Of a DNA stretch of 60,931 nt, positions 34,124 through 42,108 are shown in pieces (position 1 is the first letter of the stretch; every line of letters begins with the position of its first letter). The notes under the pieces were generated by a model. That model was not told the DNA's origin. It was given only the letters and a program-made list of their open reading frames with translations, and searched no databases. The DNA is from an uncultured Prevotella sp. (GTDB lineage Bacteria; Bacteroidota; Bacteroidia; Bacteroidales; Bacteroidaceae), in assembly GCA_900555035.1 (NCBI GenBank), contig USJX01000006.1, forward strand, positions 1-60,931, read 5' to 3'. Both the position numbers and the translations under genes were made by a program.

Positions 34124-34182
34124 TCTGCTGAACGATGAACTATCGCACAAAAACGGCTCTGCTGAGCGATAATCTATCGAAC
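34124..34182. repeat. Two leader repeats with CGAT/ATCG palindromes
   Basis: Two 25-nt copies, 34 bp apart, both beginning TCTGCTGA and holding CGAT-n5-ATCG (34133-34145) and CGATA-n3-TATCG (34167-34179). They lie in the kdgK leader downstream of the promoter and could bind a second regulator or fold in RNA. The 504-bp stretch 33762-34265 has no ORF of interest. Confidence 0.7.
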
Positions 34183-34265
34183 GAAAATCGGCGCAAAAAA
34201 GACAACTACTTTAAAATTTGTCAATCAATAACAGACATAAAAACAAATAAAATTAAAACATCAAA

Positions 34266-35288
34266 ATGGCTAAAATTGTAACATTAGGTGAGATTATGCT
34301 TCGTTTGTCTCCAGAGGCTAACGATCGCTTCATTCAGAGTGAATCATTCCGAATCATCCCTGGCGGTGGTGAGGCTAACGTAGCTGTAAGCGTGGCTAAC
34401 TATGGCCATGAGGCTTACTTCGTATCTAAGTTGCCAAAGCACGAGATCGGTCAGATTGCTGTAAACGCTCTCCGTCGTTATGGCGTAAACACAGAGTTCA
34501 TCGCTCGTGGCGGTGACCGTGTGGGACTTTACTATGCAGAGACTGGTGCTTCTATGCGCCCATCAAAGGTTATCTACGACCGTGCACACAGTGCTATCGC
34601 AGAGGCTGATGCTGCAGATTTCGACTTCGACAAGATTATGGAGGGTGCTCAGTGGTTCCACTGGAGCGGTATTACTCCTGCTATCAGCGACAAGGCTGCT
34701 GAGTTGACTAAGTTGGCTTGTGAGGCTGCTAAGCGTCATGGCGTAACTGTATCTGTTGACCTCAACTTCCGCAAGAAGCTCTGGACTTCAGAGAAGGCTA
34801 TCTCTGTAATGCGCCCATTGATGCAGTATGTTGACGTATGTATCGGTAATGAGGAAGATGCTCAGCTTTGCTTGGGCTTCAAGCCAGACGCTGACGTAGA
34901 AGGCGGTAAGACTGATGCTGAGGGTTACTATGGCATCTTCCAGGGTATGATGAAGGAGTTCGGCTTCAAGTATGTGGTTTCTACTCTCCGTGAGTCTCTT
35001 TCTGCTACCCACAATGGCTGGAAGGCGCTTATCTATGATGGTAAGGAGTTCTACCAGAGCAAGCACTACGATATTAACCCTATCATCGACCGCGTTGGTG
35101 GTGGTGACTCTTTCTCTGGCGGCTTGATCCACGGTCTCCTGACCAAGGGAACTCAGGCTGAGGCATTGGAGTTCGCTGTAGCTGCTTCTGCATTGAAGCA
35201 CACTATTCCTGGCGACTTCAACCTGGTATCTGCTGACGAGGTAGAGAGCCTTGCTGGCGGTAACGCTAATGGTCGCGTGCAGCGATAA
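34266..35288 (+). CDS. kdgK: 2-dehydro-3-deoxygluconokinase (PfkB family)
   Basis: KdgK phosphorylates KDG to KDPG with ATP. The 340-aa protein has PfkB features: N-terminal IPGGGEANVAVSVANYG (about 36-52), the sugar-loop GGDRVGLYYAETGASMRPS, and the ATP-site VGGGDSFSGGLIHGL (about 278-292) with the catalytic Asp. It is close to the type II KdgK of Bacteroidota. It lies 32 bp upstream of kdgA, with which it completes the lower part of the hexuronate route KDG to pyruvate plus glyceraldehyde 3-phosphate. Translation probably starts at the ATG at 34266. Confidence 0.94.
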   Translation: MAKIVTLGEIMLRLSPEANDRFIQSESFRIIPGGGEANVAVSVANYGHEAYFVSKLPKHEIGQIAVNALRRYGVNTEFIARGGDRVGLYYAETGASMRPSKVIYDRAHSAIAEADAADFDFDKIMEGAQWFHWSGITPAISDKAAELTKLACEAAKRHGVTVSVDLNFRKKLWTSEKAISVMRPLMQYVDVCIGNEEDAQLCLGFKPDADVEGGKTDAEGYYGIFQGMMKEFGFKYVVSTLRESLSATHNGWKALIYDGKEFYQSKHYDINPIIDRVGGGDSFSGGLIHGLLTKGTQAEALEFAVAASALKHTIPGDFNLVSADEVESLAGGNANGRVQR

Positions 35289-35320
35289 TTTAACTATAAA
35301 TTATTAATTAAAATTTAAAG

Positions 35321-35992
35321 ATGGCAAAGTTTAGCAAAATGCAGGTCATGGCAGCTATGAAAGAGACTGGTATGGTGCCTGTATTCTTCAATAAGGACGT
35401 AGAAATCTGCAAGAACGTAATCAAGGCTTGCTACGAGGGTGGTGTTCGCGTATTCGAGTTTACTAACCGTGGTGATTTCGCTCACGAAATCTTCGGTGAA
35501 TTGGTTAAGTGGGCTGACAAGGCTTGCCCTGAGATGATCTTGGGCGCCGGTACAGTGGTTGACGCTGGTACAGCTTCTTTGTACCTCCAGTTGGGTGCAA
35601 ACTTTATCGTGGGTCCTAACTTCAACCCAGAGATTGCTCCTGTCTGCAACCGTCGCCTGGTTCCATATTCTCCAGGTTGTGGTTCTGTTACAGAAATCAA
35701 CAATGCACAGGCTGCTGGTTGCGATGTAACAAAGGTATTCCCAGCAGGTAACGTAGGTGGTCCTTCATTCGTTAAGAACGTAATGGCACCTTTGCGCTGG
35801 AGCAACATCATGGTAACTGGTGCAGTGGAGCCAACAGAGGAGAATCTTACTCCATGGATCAAGGCAGGTGTTCTCTGCGTAGGTATGGGCTCTAAGCTCT
35901 TCCCTAAGGAGACAGTTGCTGCCGGCGACTGGGCTGCTATCACAGCTAAGTGCCAGGAGGCTCTGGGTTATATCGCTAAGGCTCGCGCCTAA
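35321..35992 (+). CDS. kdgA: KDPG aldolase (2-dehydro-3-deoxyphosphogluconate aldolase)
   Basis: Cleaves KDPG to pyruvate and glyceraldehyde 3-phosphate; a class I TIM-barrel aldolase. The 223-aa protein has GMVPVFFNKDVEICKN, EFTNRGDFAHEIF, the substrate loop GAGTVVDAGTASLYL (about 76-90), GPNFNPEIAPVCNRR, and CDVTKVFPAGNVGG whose Lys (about 142) forms the Schiff base, ending GVLCVGMGSKLF. The unit is downstream of kdgK by 32 bp. No terminator is visible in the ~38 bp before the next gene's likely start, so read-through into the sensor kinase is possible. Confidence 0.95.
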   Translation: MAKFSKMQVMAAMKETGMVPVFFNKDVEICKNVIKACYEGGVRVFEFTNRGDFAHEIFGELVKWADKACPEMILGAGTVVDAGTASLYLQLGANFIVGPNFNPEIAPVCNRRLVPYSPGCGSVTEINNAQAAGCDVTKVFPAGNVGGPSFVKNVMAPLRWSNIMVTGAVEPTEENLTPWIKAGVLCVGMGSKLFPKETVAAGDWAAITAKCQEALGYIAKARA

Positions 35993-36030
35993 AACGCTGT
36001 AACCATCCCTATGTGATTCAAACATGTTTC

Positions 36031-39000
36031 ATGAAAATAAACTTTATGCCTTTGCATAAATTATTTCATCATATTCATGGCATCGCCATCGTCGGCATGA
36101 TGGTGGCGATGCTTGTTTTTTCAGCCTGTTCGCCGTCGCATAAGGGCGAAGTTGATAGGCTGAATAGCCTTTCTTATGCGTTTCACTATCGTAATATTGA
36201 TTCTACTAAGGTGTTGGCAACGAGAGCGTTGGCTCTTGCTGACGACTATCCTGCTGGCTATGCAGAGGCTTGCAACAACCTGGCGTTCGTGGCGATTGCC
36301 AAGATGGATTATCGGGCTGCCAAGCAATGGCTGAAGAAGGTGGAAGACCGGAGCGACAACCAGATAGAACTCCTTGTTGCAGACGTTCAGAGCATGAGAA
36401 TCTGTCAGCGTGAAGCCCGCAACAAGGACTTTTACACTTATCGCGAAAAGGCAATGCGCCGACTGCGCAGAATAGGCGAGGAGGCGAACAATCTGCCGCT
36501 CCGTGAACACCGCCGCACCATCTATGCCAAGAGCGAGTTCGACATCGTGGAAGCCACCTATTTTTATTATATACAGCAGGAACGCCCCATGCAGCGGGCA
36601 CTTGCCAACCTGGATCCCGACGAACTGGAGCAGGATACGGCACAATATCTCAACTATCTCTATAACTACGGGTCGGGCGGAGCCATCACGCAGGGCACCG
36701 TCAATGAAATCAATCAGACTGAGTTCGACTTTCTCATCCGCCTCTATATGATGGCGAGCGGAAGCAATCCGTATCCTTACTGGCAGGCTAATGCCCTGCA
36801 AGCCATCAGCGAGCATATTCAGGATGCCGAGCGCCGGGATTTCCTGGTGAAAAACAATCTCCCGGCTTTCCAGTATCTCAATGTGGAACAGATGCCTACA
36901 GAACTCCTGGCGGGCAACTTCGCCCAGAGAGCATTGAACCTCTTCTCGGAGTATGGAGACGTATATCAAACGGCTGGTGCCTACCGAACCCTGGCAGAAT
37001 GCTATTGGCAAATCAGGGATTATAATTCTGCCGGCAATTGCCTGAACCAGGCGCTTACACAGAACAAGGCCATCAGTCAGGCACCCGACCTGGTGGCTTC
37101 CATCCGGGAACGTCTCTGCCTGGTGTATTCCGCCATCGACCACAAACCGCAAAGTGATTACAACCGAAATATCTACCTCGACCTGCAGGAGCAGGCGAGA
37201 CAGGACAAGCAGTTGGAGGCACGTGCCGCCCAGTTGGATGAAAATGCCGTACAGCTAAACTCGATGATTGCGGCTGTTATCTTCGTCATCGTTCTGGTGG
37301 TCTTCCTGCTTTATCTCTTCGACCGCATGAAACGAAGAAAGGCAAAGAATCATTCGGTTGAGGATCTGCTTCTTCCATTGCATGAATGGGAGAGTAATAA
37401 TGAGCAGACCTTCAATGCCTTAACCGAGAGATATGAAGAAGTGAATGAAGCCCGGGACATGATGCAGTTTCATATCTCCGAGAACAGGCGCAGAAACCTG
37501 GAACAGCGTGCCAAGGTATCGCTGGTGAACAGCATCACGCCGTTTATCGACCGTATGATTCACGAGGTAGAACGATTGAAGGAAGGCGGAGAATCTGAGG
37601 AAATCCTACAGGAAAGATACCAGTATATCTCAGAATTGGCCGACCAGATTAATCAATACAATGCAGTGCTCACCGATTGGATTCAGATGCGCCAGGGAGC
37701 CATCAACCTCCGTATCGAAAGCTTCCCGCTGCAGCCACTCTTCGACATTGTGGCCAAAGGCAAGATGAGTTTCCAGATGCGCGGCGTGAACCTGAAGGTG
37801 CAATCTACCGATGCCGTGGTGAAGGCCGACCGCACCCTGACTCTCTTCATGATCAACACCATTGCCGATAACGCCCGCAAGTTTACACCTAGCGGTGGAC
37901 AAGTGGAGGTTAGCGCCAAGATGGTGGATAAAGCCTTTGTTGAGATTTCCATAGCCGATACAGGCAAGGGCATGGACGAAACAACCCTGGCCCACGTCTT
38001 CGACCGCACCTATACGGGCGGTCATGGCTTCGGTCTGCTCAATTGCAAGGGCATCATCGATAAATACAAGAAGATGAGCTCTCTCTTCTCCGTCTGCGAT
38101 ATCCATGCAGAAAGCGAGGAGGGGAAAGGCAGCACATTCTCCTTCCGTCTGCCTTGCGGAATCCGCAGGATGCAGCTGGTGCTGATACTGGCATTGATGA
38201 TTTCCAAAGCGAGTGCAGGAACCATCAATTTGCTGGAACGGGCTGATGCCTATGCCGACAGTGCATACTTCTGCAACATCAACGGAAAGTATGAGCGAAC
38301 CCTGGATATGGCAGATTCCGCAAGAACCTATCTCAATCGCTATTATCTCTCCATCCATCCAGATGGCAAATATCTGATGGTGAGCCATCCCAAGACGGGA
38401 ACGGCGGCAGAGATACAGTGGCTGCACGAGGGATTGCTTACCAATTACGATGTGATTCTCGATATCCGCAACGAAAGTGCCGTAGCTGCTTTGGCGCTGC
38501 ATAAGTGGGAACTCTACGAAAGCAACAATAAGGTTTATACCCAGCTCTTCCGAGAGCGGAGTGCCGACAACGCGCTGGATGATTACGTGCGCACCATGCA
38601 GGTGTCAGAAAACTCCAAGGCGGTGGCCATCGTCCTGCTCATCCTCCTGCTGCTCCAGTTGCCGCTGGCATACTATTTGCTCTACTATCGTCATATCCTC
38701 CGCTATCGGTATGCGGTGGATAAAATCAACGGCATCAACAAGGTGCTGCTGAGCGATGAGAAGGAGGAAAAAAAGCTGCACCTCATCAGCCAACTCTGGA
38801 ATGCGCAGGATGCCGATAAAATACGCAACTCCCAACTCTTCCCGCAACTCAATGAAGTGGTAGAGCAGATTCGGATGGCGCTGAGAAAAAGCATCGAGAT
38901 GCGCCAGAGCGAGGCAGTGAACATCGAGATGGCAGAAGATGACCTGCATCGTGCGGAATACGAGAACGATAAGTTGCACATCGCCAACTCGGTGCTCGAC

Positions 39001-39507
39001 AACTGTCTCTCTACGCTCAAGCACGAGACGATGTACTATCCGTCGCGCATCCGCCAGCTCATTGATACCACTCCCGAAGATGTAACTTCGCTTCACGAAC
39101 TGGTGGATTATTACAAGTCTATCTATAACATGCTGAGCGCGCAGGCGATGCAGCAGGTGGATGGCACCATCAAGTGCGACCGGGATTTGCTGAACTATCT
39201 CAAGACCCTGCTTGTGGGAGGCGTGAAGAACTATACCTGCAGTATCAAGGAAGATAGAAAGCCTATCTACGTTACCTGCCAATATATCCTGCAAGATGTG
39301 GTTTATGATGAGGAGAAACATTCGCATCTCTTCACGCCGCTCACCTGCGACATGAAGTATCTGGTGGCTCGCCAGATAGTAAGGGAAATAGGAGAGACCA
39401 CCAACCTTCGTGGCTGCGGCATTCAGGCCAAGCCTTCGGAAGATGGCAAGCTGATGATAGATGTGGTATTGCCAAGAAAAATTATGGATATAGATAAAAA
39501 TATATAA
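36031..39507 (+). CDS. Double-anchored sensor histidine kinase, DUF5112/DUF5113 type
   Basis: A ~1158-aa protein. Start codons at 36013 (GTG), 36031 and 36046 are possible; the last two put a lipoprotein-like leader ending LVFSAC at the front. Order (from 36031): periplasmic TPR-like sensor (~30-405), helix (412-431), DHp-like coiled coil with His511 in MIHEVERLK, ATPase domain with N box NTIADNARKFTP (~609), G1 DTGKGM (~643) and G2 GHGFGLLN (~664), then a second signal-like hydrophobic stretch (~714), an extracytoplasmic segment, a second helix (~864-886) and a helical cytoplasmic tail (~890-1158). The kinase core is complete. The response-regulator gene follows by 48 bp. DUF5112/DUF5113 are my recalled labels. 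Confidence 0.85.
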   Translation: MKINFMPLHKLFHHIHGIAIVGMMVAMLVFSACSPSHKGEVDRLNSLSYAFHYRNIDSTKVLATRALALADDYPAGYAEACNNLAFVAIAKMDYRAAKQWLKKVEDRSDNQIELLVADVQSMRICQREARNKDFYTYREKAMRRLRRIGEEANNLPLREHRRTIYAKSEFDIVEATYFYYIQQERPMQRALANLDPDELEQDTAQYLNYLYNYGSGGAITQGTVNEINQTEFDFLIRLYMMASGSNPYPYWQANALQAISEHIQDAERRDFLVKNNLPAFQYLNVEQMPTELLAGNFAQRALNLFSEYGDVYQTAGAYRTLAECYWQIRDYNSAGNCLNQALTQNKAISQAPDLVASIRERLCLVYSAIDHKPQSDYNRNIYLDLQEQARQDKQLEARAAQLDENAVQLNSMIAAVIFVIVLVVFLLYLFDRMKRRKAKNHSVEDLLLPLHEWESNNEQTFNALTERYEEVNEARDMMQFHISENRRRNLEQRAKVSLVNSITPFIDRMIHEVERLKEGGESEEILQERYQYISELADQINQYNAVLTDWIQMRQGAINLRIESFPLQPLFDIVAKGKMSFQMRGVNLKVQSTDAVVKADRTLTLFMINTIADNARKFTPSGGQVEVSAKMVDKAFVEISIADTGKGMDETTLAHVFDRTYTGGHGFGLLNCKGIIDKYKKMSSLFSVCDIHAESEEGKGSTFSFRLPCGIRRMQLVLILALMISKASAGTINLLERADAYADSAYFCNINGKYERTLDMADSARTYLNRYYLSIHPDGKYLMVSHPKTGTAAEIQWLHEGLLTNYDVILDIRNESAVAALALHKWELYESNNKVYTQLFRERSADNALDDYVRTMQVSENSKAVAIVLLILLLLQLPLAYYLLYYRHILRYRYAVDKINGINKVLLSDEKEEKKLHLISQLWNAQDADKIRNSQLFPQLNEVVEQIRMALRKSIEMRQSEAVNIEMAEDDLHRAEYENDKLHIANSVLDNCLSTLKHETMYYPSRIRQLIDTTPEDVTSLHELVDYYKSIYNMLSAQAMQQVDGTIKCDRDLLNYLKTLLVGGVKNYTCSIKEDRKPIYVTCQYILQDVVYDEEKHSHLFTPLTCDMKYLVARQIVREIGETTNLRGCGIQAKPSEDGKLMIDVVLPRKIMDIDKNI

Positions 39508-39555
39508 ATAGATACAAATCAAGAGATTATAAATAAAGAATGTAATAATGAAATA

Positions 39556-40281
39556 ATGGAAAACTTTAAAGTAATCATAGTAGAAGACGTGCCGTTGGAA
39601 TTGAAGGGCACGGAAGGAATCTTCAAGAACGACATTCCGGAAGCCGAGATTATCGGCACGGCGGATAGCGAAATAGCTTATTGGAAACTCATCAAGCAGC
39701 AGAAGCCAGACCTCGTACTGCTCGATCTGGGCTTGGGTGGTTCCACCACTGTGGGTGTTGAGATTTGCCGCAACACCAAGGAGCAGTATCCTGATGTGAA
39801 GGTACTTATCTTTACCGGCGAGATATTGAACGAGAAACTCTGGGTAGATGTGCTCGATGCAGGCTGCGACGGCATTATCCTGAAGAGTGGGGAACTGCTC
39901 ACCCGTGGCGATGTGGCTTCGTGCATGGCCGGCAAGAAACTGGTGTTCAACCAGCCTATCCTCCAGAAGATTGTTGATAGATTCAAGAAGAGCGTGGGCA
40001 GCCAACTGATGCGCCAGGAGGCTTTGGTTAACTACGAGATAGATGAATATGACGAGCGTTTCCTGCGCCATCTGGCTTTGGGCTATACGAAGGAGCAGAT
40101 TACCAATCTCCGCGGAATGCCTTTCGGCGTAAAGAGTCTGGAAAAAAGGCAGAACGAATTGGTACAGAAGCTCTTTCCTGATGGCAACAATGGCATGAGC
40201 GTAAATGCCACCCGCCTTGTGGTTCGTGCCTGCGAGCTGAGAATCATCGATATCGATAATCTGCAGCCTGATGAAGAGTAA
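39556..40281 (+). CDS. Response regulator with Bacteroidota-specific C-terminal domain
   Basis: A 241-aa regulator. The receiver domain (about 1-125) has the acidic pair Glu10-Asp11 (VIIVEDVP), the phosphoacceptor Asp57 in DLVLLDLGLGG, Thr87 in LIFTGE and Lys110 in GIILKSG, so it can be phosphorylated. The C-terminal ~90 residues (FLRHLALGYTKEQITNLRGM, then KRQNELVQKLFPDGNN) look like a LuxR/sigma-like helix-turn-helix of a type I recall as DUF5932, so DNA binding is probable. The gene overlaps the AbgT-like gene by 11 bp (ATG at 40271). It is the natural partner of the upstream kinase. Confidence 0.88.
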   Translation: MENFKVIIVEDVPLELKGTEGIFKNDIPEAEIIGTADSEIAYWKLIKQQKPDLVLLDLGLGGSTTVGVEICRNTKEQYPDVKVLIFTGEILNEKLWVDVLDAGCDGIILKSGELLTRGDVASCMAGKKLVFNQPILQKIVDRFKKSVGSQLMRQEALVNYEIDEYDERFLRHLALGYTKEQITNLRGMPFGVKSLEKRQNELVQKLFPDGNNGMSVNATRLVVRACELRIIDIDNLQPDEE

Positions 40282-40861
40282 GATTTGCGCTTACGCCATG
40301 CTTCTGCTGGCTTTGGCGCAGGTGATATTGGTTTTGCTGTCGTGGCTCATCACGGCAGCAATGCCCGATGTATTTCCCCGTTCGATGCTGAGCCCGGAAG
40401 GAATCCGCTGGTTTTTCGGCTCGTTCACAGATAATCTGGAGTCGCCCTGGCTAGTCTGGTTACTGCTGATAAGCATCGCTTGGGGTACACTGCAAGGAAG
40501 CGGTATATTGCATTATGACAGAACCATTTACCGCCATCGCAATGCCTTGCGACTGGTTTCGGTAGAGTTCGTCTTGTTTCTATCAGTCATCCTTCTTCTC
40601 ACCATCGTTCCTCATGCCATCTTGCTGAACGTGATGGGTGGGATAGAGGCAAGCAGTTTCAGCAGAAGCATTCTGCCATACATCTGTTTAGCCATTATAG
40701 TGATGAGTCTGAGTTTCGGGGTTGTAAGTAACAGATTTATGGGGGTAGAGGCCATAGGGGAGACCCTGTCGGATGGCATCCGACAGGCAGCGCCCTATTT
40801 TGTGATTTATATCCTAGTTAATCAGCTATATAGTTCTATCGAATATCTTTTTAGAATATAA
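40271..40861 (+). CDS. AbgT-like small membrane protein
   Basis: A 196-aa inner-membrane protein with about five hydrophobic helices: ICAYAMLLLALAQVILVLLSW, WLVWLLLISIAWGTL, VEFVLFLSVILLLTIVPHAILL, YICLAIIVMSLSFGVV and YFVIYILVNQLYSS. It resembles shortened Bacteroidota homologues annotated as AbgT putative transporters; full AbgT proteins are near 500 aa, so transport is not certain. It overlaps the response-regulator gene by 11 bp, so it is translationally coupled and likely part of the same signalling module. It may be a sensor accessory and not a transporter. The terminator at 40915 closes the unit. Confidence 0.72.
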   Translation: MKSKICAYAMLLLALAQVILVLLSWLITAAMPDVFPRSMLSPEGIRWFFGSFTDNLESPWLVWLLLISIAWGTLQGSGILHYDRTIYRHRNALRLVSVEFVLFLSVILLLTIVPHAILLNVMGGIEASSFSRSILPYICLAIIVMSLSFGVVSNRFMGVEAIGETLSDGIRQAAPYFVIYILVNQLYSSIEYLFRI

Positions 40862-40914
40862 TAGCCTGATATAATAGCCTGCAGCTCAGTAGATGGCATA
40901 AGGATAAAATTAAA

Positions 40915-40952
40915 GGGACAATCCATATCTCATGGAATGTCCCTTCTTTTTT
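40915..40952. terminator. Terminator of the kinase module
   Basis: GGGACA-A-TCCAT (40915-40926) pairs with ATGGA-AT-GTCCC (40931-40943), then TTCTTTTTT. It stands 54 bp after the AbgT-like gene and before a convergent gene. Confidence 0.8.
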
Positions 40953-41032
40953 GGTATATACTTTTGGTTTTAAATTGGAATTCTTTATCTTTCCAAGAAC
41001 TATCTATTTCTAGGAGCATCAATTTCTAGAAA

Positions 41033-41998
41033 TTATCTTCTGCCGCCAAAATGGCTTCCTCCGTTGTTTCCGCCATTGCTGCGAGTAGAACCGCCACCGA
41101 ATGAACGGGCTCCATTGCCGCTTCCGCTTCCAAATGAGCTGCGAACACTGGTGTTAGAGCGGCTGCCGCCTCCGAAAGAACCACCACGGTTTCCTCCAAA
41201 TGAACCACTACGGTTTCCTCCGAATGAACCATTGCTCTGTGTAGTAGAACGAGGGGTAAAGCCACCATTGTTTGACCGGCTATTGGTAAAGCCGCTTCCA
41301 AAACCATTTCGGGTTGAGCCACCGAAAGAACCATTATTCTGGCGATTGCTGTTACCGAATCCGCTACTGTTCTGACGGTTCACATTGCCAAACTGATGGT
41401 CGCGAGTCACTGTGGTGCGAGTGCTGCTCTGGCGATCCATATTTCCGAAAGTCTTGCCACGTCCATAATCTCCACGGTTGAAACTGTCACGCATTCCGAA
41501 ATGAGGTTCACGGCTTCCAGGGCGAGGAGCGGCATACTGGCGTCCATGATACCAACTTCTTCCGCCATTCATTCTCCAGCTATGTCCGCCGCAATATACA
41601 GTATAGAAATGTGGGCGACCGAAGAAGAAGTAGTCTCTACGAGGATAGCGTGCATAGATTCCGAAATGGAAATATCCTCCGTCCCAATAAAGAGGACGAT
41701 AGAAATAGCTAGCCGCGCAGAAATTTCGATATTGCCAATCCAGGAGGATGTAACTTAAATCGAGGTTACGCTGGCGCCAGTAGAGTCCATAGAGATCATC
41801 GTAAGAATTGACGCCCATGAGGTAATCCAAGTTTATCTCGTAGGCAGCCTCATACTGATCGTCTGTCAGATTGAGTTCGTAAGCCATCTTGTCAGTAAGG
41901 AACAAAGCCTGCTGGCGGGCTTGCTCATAACTCATTGCCGAAGCTGTAGTAAATGTCATGCAGAACATTGCTACAAGTGCTATTATCAACTTCTTCAT
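41033..41998 (-). CDS. Secreted Gly/Asn/Ser-rich protein with charged N-terminal domain
   Basis: A 321-aa exported protein with signal peptide MKKLIIALVAMFCMTFTTASA. Residues ~22-140 form a Tyr/Asp-rich domain (AYEINLDYLMGVNSYDDLYG) that looks like a small folded unit. Residues ~150-321 are low complexity: Gly/Ser/Asn/Arg/Phe repeats such as SFGGNRSGSFGGNR and NGSFGGS, ending HFGGRR. Such tails resemble FG- or RGG-like sticky sequences and could form surface assemblies (inference). Similar short Tyr-rich plus Gly-rich secreted proteins occur in Bacteroidales; function unknown. A -7 box at 42046-42053 drives it. Confidence 0.8.
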   Translation of the reverse strand: MKKLIIALVAMFCMTFTTASAMSYEQARQQALFLTDKMAYELNLTDDQYEAAYEINLDYLMGVNSYDDLYGLYWRQRNLDLSYILLDWQYRNFCAASYFYRPLYWDGGYFHFGIYARYPRRDYFFFGRPHFYTVYCGGHSWRMNGGRSWYHGRQYAAPRPGSREPHFGMRDSFNRGDYGRGKTFGNMDRQSSTRTTVTRDHQFGNVNRQNSSGFGNSNRQNNGSFGGSTRNGFGSGFTNSRSNNGGFTPRSTTQSNGSFGGNRSGSFGGNRGGSFGGGSRSNTSVRSSFGSGSGNGARSFGGGSTRSNGGNNGGSHFGGRR

Positions 41999-42045
41999 AA
42001 TCGTATCTTTATTAAAAGTTTTACTTCTATTTTCTTTTTCTGCTG

Positions 42046-42053
42046 CAAAGGTA
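42046..42053 (-). promoter_or_regulatory. -7 box of the Gly-rich protein gene
   Basis: Minus-strand TACCTTTG followed by GCAGCAGAAA, 48 bases before the ATG at 41998. Confidence 0.65.
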
Positions 42054-42108
42054 CGACAAAAGTCTTAGCCACGATAAGGATTTTCCCTAAACCAGAAGGG
42101 GAATATCC

